From: an uncultured Bacteroides sp.
GTDB lineage: Bacteria; Bacteroidota; Bacteroidia; Bacteroidales; Bacteroidaceae
DNA length: 34,184 nucleotides
Reading direction: 5' to 3'
NCBI GenBank assembly: GCA_934716785.1
Contig: CAKUYM010000012.1
Coordinates: 1 to 34,184, forward strand
The number at the start of each line of letters is the position of its first letter. Position 1 is the first letter of the stretch. Of the stretch, positions 1-7,634 are shown one piece after another. Under the pieces are notes generated by a model, which ran no database searches, was not told the DNA's origin, and saw only the letters and a list, made by a program, of their open reading frames with translations. A program made the position numbers and the translations under genes.

Positions 1-881
1 CCATTATCATAAGGCCAATTGCGAACAGCAAAACGATTCTCTTCAAACCCTGTCTTCGAGCGGATAATGAAAGTTGATGAGCCACCTCCGTCCAAATTTA
101 TAGCATCCTTTACTCCCAATGCTTTCAGAACATTTCCCATTTCTGTATACCTCATACCATTGGAATACCAAAAATTGCGCCCGTCGGCAACCAAAATATA
201 AACGACATTATTATCTGTAACACCAATAGCTGTCCGAGGCTCAAGTGCTGTCGATGTCTGAGACAATACGTTGCCGTTCGTCATCAAACGCACACGACCG
301 CCTATCGCTTCCTGAATCTCGTCTTTATATGTATCATATTCATCATACGAACCAACCACTGCCTTTTTACCTTTTGTTACAGCAAAAAAAGTACAAACAT
401 TATCAGACATTGTACTCTTCAGGCAGACCCCATTTCGATAATAAATTCCCTGTGGCGTTCCATCAGTAGTAAAAAAATCACCATTTACCGCTGCCAATAC
501 ACGGCTCCCCTGTTTATCGTGTGCCAATGCTTGCAATGTCATTTGTTGCCTGGTTTTCAATGTGCCTTCATCCTTGGGAGATGAGGCCTTTATCGTCAAA
601 TGCGTGTCTTTTAAATCCACTTCCAACACAAACATCTTCACAGCCAAACCTGTAGCAGAAAGAATTTTCATTTCCAAGGCTTTCACACCCGGAGCCAATG
701 TATAAGTAGAGTCAGAGAAATATTGTCCGACATACCCATCACTTCCGGCAATTATCTTCTGCCCTAACTCCGTTTTCGCACCCTCTGTTGAATAGACGGT
801 CAACTCTTCATCATTATTGCATCCCGTCCATAACAGGCACACCAAAAGAAAAAGAGCAGAATCATATATTATTTTTTTCAT
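1..881 (-). CDS. Phosphodiester glycosidase (NAGPA-like) lipoprotein, 3' end outside window
   Basis: Reading down from an ATG at 881 gives 293 codons with no stop before the window edge, so the C-terminus is missing. An AAGGAG ribosome site lies at 890-895, 8 bases before the ATG. The N-terminus is a lipoprotein signal ending at Cys21 (LWTGC), so the protein is probably anchored to a membrane and may be surface-exposed. Family marks are AVNGDFF (131-137), PRTAIGV (215-221), VADGR (231-235) and NLDGGGSSTF (262-271), which match the phosphodiester glycosidase domain named after mammalian NAGPA, the enzyme that removes GlcNAc from mannose-6-phosphate on lysosomal glycans. It follows susD by 40 bases and is probably the first enzyme of this locus. 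The substrate is not known from sequence; a phosphodiester-linked sugar is inferred from the family. Confidence 0.85.
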   Translation of the reverse strand, partial: MKKIIYDSALFLLVCLLWTGCNNDEELTVYSTEGAKTELGQKIIAGSDGYVGQYFSDSTYTLAPGVKALEMKILSATGLAVKMFVLEVDLKDTHLTIKASSPKDEGTLKTRQQMTLQALAHDKQGSRVLAAVNGDFFTTDGTPQGIYYRNGVCLKSTMSDNVCTFFAVTKGKKAVVGSYDEYDTYKDEIQEAIGGRVRLMTNGNVLSQTSTALEPRTAIGVTDNNVVYILVADGRNFWYSNGMRYTEMGNVLKALGVKDAINLDGGGSSTFIIRSKTGFEENRFAVRNWPYDN

Positions 882-921
882 ATTTTTATCTCCTTAATAA
901 GTATAAATATTACAATCACTA

Positions 922-2190
922 TTAATATCCCGGATTCGGTTCCAAATTTGGATTCGAGATCATCTCCTTACCCGGTATAGGCAATACCAATTGATAATCT
1001 TTCAAACCGAGTACTGTCTTCGCCTTATTTGTACGTACGAGATCATAATACCTAAAGCCTTCAGCAAGCAGTTCCTTCCGACGTTCATCCAGAATGCACT
1101 CTATAAATTCCTCATCATCTTTCGGATTCACGGCATCCAGTCCACGCTCTTTCCGCAATTCGTTCAGACGTTCCAAACCTTTGGGTAGCCCCTGCGCTTC
1201 CGCACTTATCAAGTACATTTCCGCCAAGCGACTCATCACGACCGGATCGGTTCCGGTTTGTCCACTCGGGTATTTATTAATGCAAGGTTCTGCACCGACA
1301 CTGATAATTGAGACTTCCTTTCGTTTATCCTTGTCTTCATACATATTCATGACTTCATTAGTGGGACGATATATATAGCTGCCATGATTGGGATGAGCAT
1401 ATGTATAAAATAAGGTAGAAATCGTTATATTAGACTCCTCTGCCAAACATTGAAAAGAGAAGATTACCTCCGTATTAGCCCCTCCTCTGAATATCTTATC
1501 AAAACTGTCGAGTTTATACTTTCCATCTTTTATCAGACCTTCTGCCAATGCAGTCGCTTCTGCTTTCTTGCCACGTTCGAGCATGACACGAGCTTTCAAT
1601 GCAAGGGCTGCATCATGAGATACATAGTAACAGCTGGAAGAAGTTCCTAAGAAAGCAAGAGCCGTTTCGAGTTCTTCTTCTACAAATGCCCAAACTTCTT
1701 CTTCCGGATCACGAAAAGGCTTATTCATCGTATTCACTTTTTGAATAGGTACACCACCCCAGCGTGTCACCAATGAATGATATATATAAGCTCTGAAATA
1801 ATGCGCTTCACCGATGACCACGTTTCGTAAGTCCGATTCCGGAAGTCCTTCTACTATTGAGAGGACGTTATTTACTTGATACAAAGCATTATAATAGCCA
1901 TTCCAACTGGCAGAAACAATCGAGTTCAAAGAAGAAAGTACGGTATTTATCAAATTCTTTGCATCTCCAGAACTCTGCATCAAGTCTCCGCCTAATATAT
2001 CAAAGGTTATATATGATTCGCGTGTCGGAGAATTCTGTACTTTATTATACATTCCCATACGCAAAGCAGACAAGTCCTTATTTGTCACACTTCCCGGTGA
2101 TACGGCAGAATGAGACTCGATATCAAGCATACCACTGCACGAAGCCAGCAGCAGGCATCCCAGAAATATAGTAATAATCTTTTTCATCAT
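922..2190 (-). CDS. SusD/RagB-family outer-membrane nutrient-binding lipoprotein
   Basis: This 422-residue protein has a lipoprotein signal ending in LLLASC (Cys18), an N-terminal SusD-like helix-rich region (residues about 20-200, including GEAHYFRAYIYHSLVTRWGGVPI) and a C-terminal part with RLAEMYLISAEA, RGLDAV and ILDERRKELLAEGFRYYDLVR, all typical of SusD proteins. SusD caps the SusC barrel on the cell surface and binds the oligosaccharide ligand. It is shorter than many family members (about 500-550 residues). It starts 15 bases after the susC stop and is probably co-transcribed. Two consecutive ATG codons (2190, 2187) are possible starts, and no clear Shine-Dalgarno separates them. The ligand cannot be read from the sequence. 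Confidence 0.93.
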   Translation of the reverse strand: MMKKIITIFLGCLLLASCSGMLDIESHSAVSPGSVTNKDLSALRMGMYNKVQNSPTRESYITFDILGGDLMQSSGDAKNLINTVLSSLNSIVSASWNGYYNALYQVNNVLSIVEGLPESDLRNVVIGEAHYFRAYIYHSLVTRWGGVPIQKVNTMNKPFRDPEEEVWAFVEEELETALAFLGTSSSCYYVSHDAALALKARVMLERGKKAEATALAEGLIKDGKYKLDSFDKIFRGGANTEVIFSFQCLAEESNITISTLFYTYAHPNHGSYIYRPTNEVMNMYEDKDKRKEVSIISVGAEPCINKYPSGQTGTDPVVMSRLAEMYLISAEAQGLPKGLERLNELRKERGLDAVNPKDDEEFIECILDERRKELLAEGFRYYDLVRTNKAKTVLGLKDYQLVLPIPGKEMISNPNLEPNPGY

Positions 2191-2205
2191 TATGAGCGTT
2201 TATGA

Positions 2206-5200
2206 TTAGAAACTAAGGTTTATTCCGAAATTGACCGAACGAGAAGGCGGTACTCCATATAAATCGACGCCAAAGTACTGCGGATCCATGTTCTTACTCA
2301 CTTCAGGATCCCAACCTGAGTATTTGGAGAACAGTAACAGGTTATCCCCTTGCACATAAAGACGCAAACCTTTCATCCGAATCTTTTGCAACATCACCTG
2401 TGGGAATGTATAACTAAACGTAAGAGAACGCAAGCGGATGAAAGAGCCGTCTTCAAGGAAGCGGGTGGAGTTCTTACTATTATGACCGCACAATGTATTG
2501 ACTGCACGAGGATATTTATTAGAACTTCCCGGAGCTGTCCAACGATTCTTAGCGACATCTTCCGTAATAGCCATGCGATATCCGGGACGAGTAGCTGTCA
2601 CCGCCCATTCGGCATACACGTCATTCCCATACATATAAGTAAAGAAAACATCCAATTGGAATCCCTTATATTTGAAAGTATTATTCCATCCACCGAAGAA
2701 ATCCGGATTGGAAGAGCCTGTCAGTACACGGTCATTATCATTGATAATACCATTATTATCCACGTCATGGTATTTCACATCCCCGGCACGAACCCCCAAA
2801 TCATACAAGGGCTGCGGTACTTCACCGTCATATTGATAAAGTCCGTCCATTTGGAACAAATAGAAAGTTCCCAGTTCCTCGCCTACTTTCAATGCCCGAT
2901 TCGAACCTATCGGAAGTAAGTCGTCTCCCAACAGTTTAGTCAGTTTGTTCTTGTTATGGGAGATGTTAAAAGAAGAAGTCCAGTTGACTTTCCCTATATT
3001 CAGATGCCCGTTAATAGAAAATTCTACACCATAGTTTCGCATCGAGCCGATATTGCTGGTGATACTGGTGAAACCGCTTGTTCCGTGCAGTGGCATTGAA
3101 TAAAGCAGATTGTTCGTGTTCTTCAAATAAATATCAGCTATCATATTCAGTTTACCGTTCCAAAAGCCCAAGTCGAATCCGAAGTCATATTGATCGGCAG
3201 TTTCCCATGTCAGTTTATTATTTCCCATACTGGTGACAGCCATACCACTATTATTGCCGTAGTTGATGCCTCCGGACATTAACGGTTGCCAGGCATAGTT
3301 ACCGATGCCATCCTGATTTCCGGTCTTGCCATAACTCAGACGGAACTTTAAGTCTGTCTGTGGAAATTTCCAAAAAGATTCTTTTGAAACATTCCAACCT
3401 AAAGAGACAGAAGGAAAATACCCGTAACGATCGGAAGGAGCAAAACGGGATGAACCGTCCGAACGCATGGTCACATTCAGAATATAACGGTCTAAATAAG
3501 ACAGGTTGATACGTCCAAAGTAGGATTCCATAGCAAACTCTGAGATGCCGCCTGAAGCATTATATATTTCGGAAGCCGTGCCAACCGTATCGAATACCGG
3601 AGACGGGAAACCGCGTCCATCAATAGAAGACGTACGGGTGGACATCTTCTGGAAAGAATGTCCTAACATCAACCCCGCTTCAAAATCGCCGAACTTATCA
3701 TTATAATTAAATACATTCTCAATCAATAGGTTCTTTACCAAACGGTTGTACTCAACGATACGTCCGCCACCCGCTCCATAAGGATGATTTTCATTGTAGT
3801 ACACATAGTCGTATGTATATCCGATGTCAGTGCTGACAGAGTTCTTCAGACTGAACTTCTTATACTTCAAGTCGGCATTGAATGTCCCCAAATAACGATA
3901 GGTGTCAATATAAGAAACTTCCTCGTTCAGAATCTGAAGCGGGTTATGGCGTGTCAGTTCATCAGTCCCGCCCAAATAATAATCTCCATTCGGCTTGTAA
4001 GGACGGTCGAAAGGACGTTGTTCAACGGCACGAGCTACGATGGTAGAACCGATATTGGCTCCCGGCACACGGTTATTTTTCAGATAGTTACCACTGACAT
4101 TAGCACCGACTTCAAGCCACGAAGTCATTTCATGGCTAATCTTCGCTTTCAGATTAATTTTAGTTATATCATTAGTCTTAATAATACCTTCCTGATAATT
4201 GTAATTGGCTCCGACATAAAACTTGGTTTTCTTGCTTCCACCGGAAAAGGATAAGTCTACATTGTAAGAATGCCCCACCTGAGTAATCAAATCCAACCAA
4301 TCTGTATCGGGCAGTCCCTGAAATGGGTTGGAGATAGGCACTACATATCCTGTAGAACCTATGGTATAGCCATTCTGACGGTTGTAACGTTCTACTCCAT
4401 CATTGTAAGTTTCCACATACAAGTCAGAATCCGCATATTTAATGCGCCCTTTATTGGCGAATTTGGAGACTCCCGTACTCACATTCAAACGAATATCCGA
4501 ACGTCCTTCCTTACCGGATTTGGTTGTAATCACCACCACGCCATTCGTTGCCCGCGAGCCGTAAATAGCAGCTGAAGCGGCATCTTTCAGGACTTCTATT
4601 GATTCGATGTCTGTTAAATTCAATACAGCCATTGAACTCAAATTCTCTCCCATATTGAATAAGGAAGCATTACTATTGAGTATGGGTATTCCGTCCACCA
4701 CGTACAGAGGTTCATTGCTGGCACTCAAAGAAGCAGCACCGCGAATACTCATTCTTTCGGAACTTCCCAAGTTGCCGGAACCGGTAGACACGGTAACACC
4801 TGCCACCCGTCCTTGCAACAATTCGCTGGGACTAAGCACCGGACGCATATTCGATTCGCTGGGCTTAAAAGAACTGATTGCGTTAGTCACCAACGCCTTA
4901 CGTTGTGTACCATATCCAACTACCACCACTTCATTGAGTGCCTTTGAATCTTCATCCAACGTCACATTGATTATAGAGTGTTCCTTCACCGGATACTCCA
5001 CGCTCTTATAGCCCAAGAATGAAAAGACCAATATAGCATTTGAGGGTACATCAATACTGTACTTTCCATTTATATCAGTAATTGTACCAATCGTAGTACC
5101 CTTCACCGTCACATTACAGCCAACAACAACTTCACCGGAAAGCTCTTTCACCTGTCCTGTCACTTTTCTCGTCTGTATGACAGCTTGTGCCTTCGCCTGC

Positions 5201-5568
5201 TCTTTGGTCAGAATAATGTGTTTTCCTTCCATGGCATACGACAGTCCTGTTCCTTTCAACACGTTCAGCAGCAAGTTTGCGACTGTCGTATTATAAGTGG
5301 GAACAAGAACTTTCCTTTTCAAACTAACCTCATGTTCATTATAAATAAACAAATAGTCTGTTTGTTTCTCAATCTGCTTGATGATTTCGCCCAATGTTGC
5401 AGTTCCTTTATCCATCCTAACCGTCTGATTTTGAGAAAAGCCATCCAAGGCATATGTCTCAAAAATAATGAATAACAGGAAAAAGACAGTTAACCTCATA
5501 ATTCTTAAAATTTGAGTACAGTGTGTTTTTCTATGGACAATACGTCCAAACCAAAGATTATTTTTCAT
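2206..5568 (-). CDS. SusC/RagA-family TonB-dependent transporter with N-terminal STN signalling domain
   Basis: This is a 1120-residue outer-membrane transporter. Residues about 25-46 look like a signal peptide (RLTVFFLLFIIF then ALDGFSQ). Residues 48-125 form an STN domain (secretin/TonB N-terminal), the periplasmic domain through which such transporters signal to FecR. A carboxypeptidase-regulatory-like beta domain (135-210, with GTITDINGKY and FSFLGYKSVEY) follows, then LNEVVVVGYGTQRK and the plug (SELLQGRVAGV, YVVDGIPI, VLKDAASAAIYGSRATNGVVVITTKSG), and finally the beta barrel. The STN domain and the upstream fecR and sigma genes together show trans-envelope control of the kind known for host-glycan loci. 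A second in-frame Met at residue 24 is a possible start, but the first ATG keeps the positively charged leader usual for this family. Confidence 0.95.
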   Translation of the reverse strand: MKNNLWFGRIVHRKTHCTQILRIMRLTVFFLLFIIFETYALDGFSQNQTVRMDKGTATLGEIIKQIEKQTDYLFIYNEHEVSLKRKVLVPTYNTTVANLLLNVLKGTGLSYAMEGKHIILTKEQAKAQAVIQTRKVTGQVKELSGEVVVGCNVTVKGTTIGTITDINGKYSIDVPSNAILVFSFLGYKSVEYPVKEHSIINVTLDEDSKALNEVVVVGYGTQRKALVTNAISSFKPSESNMRPVLSPSELLQGRVAGVTVSTGSGNLGSSERMSIRGAASLSASNEPLYVVDGIPILNSNASLFNMGENLSSMAVLNLTDIESIEVLKDAASAAIYGSRATNGVVVITTKSGKEGRSDIRLNVSTGVSKFANKGRIKYADSDLYVETYNDGVERYNRQNGYTIGSTGYVVPISNPFQGLPDTDWLDLITQVGHSYNVDLSFSGGSKKTKFYVGANYNYQEGIIKTNDITKINLKAKISHEMTSWLEVGANVSGNYLKNNRVPGANIGSTIVARAVEQRPFDRPYKPNGDYYLGGTDELTRHNPLQILNEEVSYIDTYRYLGTFNADLKYKKFSLKNSVSTDIGYTYDYVYYNENHPYGAGGGRIVEYNRLVKNLLIENVFNYNDKFGDFEAGLMLGHSFQKMSTRTSSIDGRGFPSPVFDTVGTASEIYNASGGISEFAMESYFGRINLSYLDRYILNVTMRSDGSSRFAPSDRYGYFPSVSLGWNVSKESFWKFPQTDLKFRLSYGKTGNQDGIGNYAWQPLMSGGINYGNNSGMAVTSMGNNKLTWETADQYDFGFDLGFWNGKLNMIADIYLKNTNNLLYSMPLHGTSGFTSITSNIGSMRNYGVEFSINGHLNIGKVNWTSSFNISHNKNKLTKLLGDDLLPIGSNRALKVGEELGTFYLFQMDGLYQYDGEVPQPLYDLGVRAGDVKYHDVDNNGIINDNDRVLTGSSNPDFFGGWNNTFKYKGFQLDVFFTYMYGNDVYAEWAVTATRPGYRMAITEDVAKNRWTAPGSSNKYPRAVNTLCGHNSKNSTRFLEDGSFIRLRSLTFSYTFPQVMLQKIRMKGLRLYVQGDNLLLFSKYSGWDPEVSKNMDPQYFGVDLYGVPPSRSVNFGINLSF

Positions 5569-5575
5569 ATCTTTG
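5568..5575 (+). promoter_or_regulatory. Candidate -7 box for an antisense RNA
   Basis: TATCTTTG matches the Bacteroides -7 consensus TAnnTTTG exactly and faces away from susC, overlapping the susC ATG on the other strand. No TTTG is found 19-21 bases upstream, so the -33 half is missing and chance is possible. Transcription would begin near 5582. Confidence 0.4.
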
Positions 5576-5581
5576 CATAGA

Positions 5582-5680
5582 GTTATTAAGTTAATACATA
5601 AAGATTTGGAATGAAAGTCGAGTCTTTTTTATTGACTTCTCACATATCGGTGAATGTTGCAGCATTTACCGATATTTTTT
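5582..5680 (+). ncRNA. Putative cis-antisense small RNA over the susC leader
   Basis: The plus strand between a -7-like box (5568-5575) and an intrinsic terminator ending in a T run at 5680 would give an RNA of about 100 nt. It would be fully complementary to the 5' untranslated leader of the susC mRNA, which is transcribed on the minus strand. No plus-strand gene lies upstream that could need this terminator. Short antisense RNAs of this position and polarity (DonS and relatives) are known to repress ECF-type glycan loci in Bacteroides. The start is estimated from the promoter spacing, not observed. Confidence 0.5.
5644..5680 (+). terminator. Intrinsic terminator on the plus strand between susC and fecR
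   Basis: A 13-bp stem (5644-5656 with 5663-5675, one G-T wobble) closes a 6-base loop and runs directly into six T residues (5675-5680). On the minus strand the same hairpin is preceded by A residues and has no T tract after it, so it is oriented to stop plus-strand transcription. Confidence 0.7.
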
Positions 5681-5737
5681 ATTTTAAACAGACAGGTGCT
5701 CTTGTTCTCATATTTTTCTTTTTAGGGTTCATACTTC

Positions 5738-5775
5738 TTAATCAATAGATGATAATTTAATCAATAGATGATAAT
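5738..5775. repeat. Perfect 19-bp tandem duplication spanning the fecR stop codon
   Basis: The unit TTAATCAATAGATGATAAT occurs twice with no mismatch (5738-5756 and 5757-5775). The second copy contains the last codons and TGA stop of fecR; the first copy is an untranslated duplicate just behind the gene. Confidence 0.97.
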
Positions 5776-6708
5776 CTGATTCTTCTCATCATCCTGCATA
5801 TAGTTAAATTTAACGTACTTCTGCAATACTTTCATCACATGTTCAATGCCTTCTTTCTGACGGAACTTGCCTGTACATTGGCGAGAAGCTATCTCCTTAT
5901 TATTGTTGATAATCCGCACTTCATAATACTGCTCCAGTTTCTTGAATACCGTTTCCAAAGGCTCATTCTTAAAGGAATATATCCCCATCCGCCAAAGAAA
6001 ATCGTTGTCCGAAGTGAATGTCTCTTTATACAGTTTACCGCCTCTTGATTCTACTTTCTCATGCGGTTTCAGCACTATCTCGTTTTGTGTATCCGGTTGA
6101 TAAACGGTTACTTTTCCTTCTATCAGAGATGTTTCGAACATATCGGAATTCGGATAGGCGGATACATTGAAGGTAGTTCCCAGTACACGGATATCATATT
6201 TTTTCGTTTCAACAATGAAAGGATGTTTTTCATCGTGCGTCACTTCAAAGTAACCTTCTCCCTCTAAAGTCACTTTTCTGCTTTTAGAGTGGAAGCCGTT
6301 GGCAGGATATTTCAATGTGGAGTTCGAATTCAACCAGACTGTTGTTCCGTCAGCTAATATCAGATTGGCACGCTGTCCTGCCGGAACAGTCACAGCCTGC
6401 ATATCGGTAGAATGTTCCAACCGATAGTAGCAATATTCCCTATAGATAATGAAAGCAAGTACAGCAACTACCGCCGCTATCTTCATTGACATCCAAAGAT
6501 ACCGCATTACAGGCTTTTTCTTTTCTATTTTCTGCCTATTGCCGTTTCCGTTCCAAAGGGTCGCGTTATAAATGCGATGCAGCTGCATCAGTTGTTCACG
6601 ATGTTCTTCGCTCTCCTTCATCCAGCGTATCACTTCCCTTTTTTCTTCGGGAAAAACGTCACCTGCAATATATTTATTAAGTAGTCTTATATCCATATGG
6701 TCATTCAT
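5761..6708 (-). CDS. FecR-family anti-sigma factor
   Basis: The protein has a cytoplasmic N-terminal part (1-70, IAGDVFPEEKREVIRWM) that should bind the sigma factor, one membrane helix (about 72-90, KIAAVVAVLAFII), a periplasmic FecR domain (104-205, TVPAGQRANLILADGTTVWL, LEGEGYFEV, VLGTTFNV) and a C-terminal DUF4974 region (247-313) that is expected to meet the STN domain of SusC. The chosen start, ATG at 6708, gives 315 residues and the usual FecR N-terminus; the frame stays open to an ATG at 6747, which would add 13 unlikely residues. An ATG at 6696 is also possible. It lies between its sigma gene and susC, the standard order of an ECF-controlled Bacteroides locus. Confidence 0.92.
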   Translation of the reverse strand: MNDHMDIRLLNKYIAGDVFPEEKREVIRWMKESEEHREQLMQLHRIYNATLWNGNGNRQKIEKKKPVMRYLWMSMKIAAVVAVLAFIIYREYCYYRLEHSTDMQAVTVPAGQRANLILADGTTVWLNSNSTLKYPANGFHSKSRKVTLEGEGYFEVTHDEKHPFIVETKKYDIRVLGTTFNVSAYPNSDMFETSLIEGKVTVYQPDTQNEIVLKPHEKVESRGGKLYKETFTSDNDFLWRMGIYSFKNEPLETVFKKLEQYYEVRIINNNKEIASRQCTGKFRQKEGIEHVMKVLQKYVKFNYMQDDEKNQIIIY

Positions 6709-6844
6709 TATAAAAGCATTTTTCAGCTTTGTATATAATAGACACACCAGAAAAGAAGTTCACTAGTCGAAAAAATGAAAAAAGTGATTTTTTCTTCAAA
6801 CTGTAAGTTATTACAGACCGGATAAATACAGTTTCTCTCCTTAT

Positions 6845-7405
6845 CTATATAAAGAAAAGATAAAGATAATCCTTCAGATTGGCACGTAAGGCTTTCAGTG
6901 CCTTACCGATATGATAATCAACACCTTTAACGCTGATATTCAACGCATCGGCTATTTCTTTTATCGATTTGTTTTCGTAACGGCTCATTCTGAAAGCATT
7001 CCGGGTTTGCAACGGCAGAGTATCCAATGTCTTGTCAACAATCCTGTTTATCTCTTCCGAAAAAATATCCATCGGATTGCAGGCATCCAAAGAAGAGATA
7101 CGGAAATCAAGTTCATAGAGTTCATCATTCAGAATATTCTCACGTACTTCCATTCGCAGATGTTCGTTCCGCAGATGATTCAGCGACTGGTTCTTTATTA
7201 CGGTCATCAAAAAAGCACGGACATTATCCACCTCTTCCGTTTTCATCGTTGTCCATAAAGTAATCATCGCTTCGGAAGCAATGTCTTTCGACAGCATTTC
7301 ATCATGAAGATATGATTTGGCAAATAAAAAGCAACGTTGATAATACTCTGAATATATATTATCAAAAGTCATGTTAGAGTCTATGATATTATCCGACTTA
7401 CTCAT
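6845..7405 (-). CDS. ECF-type RNA polymerase sigma factor
   Basis: The 186-residue protein has region 2 (about residues 15-80: YSEYYQRCFLFAKSYLHDEMLSKDIASEAMITLW, then FLMTVIKNQSLNHLR) and region 4 (about 130-180: LPLQTRNAFRMSRYENKSIKEIADALNIS followed by a helix-turn-helix), with no region 1 or 3, as in ECF sigma factors of Bacteroidetes. It should direct transcription of the downstream susC operon when FecR is signalled through the STN domain. Its own promoter is of the housekeeping type (7428-7459), so the sensor is probably made constitutively at a low level. The gap to fecR is about 140 bases. Confidence 0.93.
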   Translation of the reverse strand: MSKSDNIIDSNMTFDNIYSEYYQRCFLFAKSYLHDEMLSKDIASEAMITLWTTMKTEEVDNVRAFLMTVIKNQSLNHLRNEHLRMEVRENILNDELYELDFRISSLDACNPMDIFSEEINRIVDKTLDTLPLQTRNAFRMSRYENKSIKEIADALNISVKGVDYHIGKALKALRANLKDYLYLFFI

Positions 7406-7427
7406 TTATCAAATTCTTATTGTGGAA

Positions 7428-7459
7428 CAAAGATAAATCAAAAAAATTGTCTTCCCAAA
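7428..7459 (-). promoter_or_regulatory. Bacteroides-type promoter for the ECF sigma gene
   Basis: On the minus strand TTTG (7456-7459) and TATCTTTG (7428-7435, a full match to TAnnTTTG) are separated by 20 bases, the usual spacing of the primary sigma factor of Bacteroides. The -7 box ends 22 bases before the start codon, so the leader is short. Confidence 0.75.
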
Positions 7460-7634
7460 AGCAACCATAAAAACTAAAAGACAGTCCCAATCAAACGACT
7501 GGTTTTCTACTGCCTTTGAAATATTTTCGTCATATCTACTACACACTTCCGGTTTTTTTCGTAATTTTACCCCTTGTTGGAAAGAAGTGCCTTTCTGACC
7601 CCTGAGAACAGAAAAAGAAAAAATAATATATAAA

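Noticed and set aside
19..469. Small plus-strand frames at the left edge
   Set aside because: They are antisense to the phosphodiester glycosidase, which has clear family motifs.
7406..7634. Promoter for recJ
   Set aside because: Only one-mismatch -7 boxes (TATTTTCG, TAATTTTA) without a TTTG at the right distance were found.
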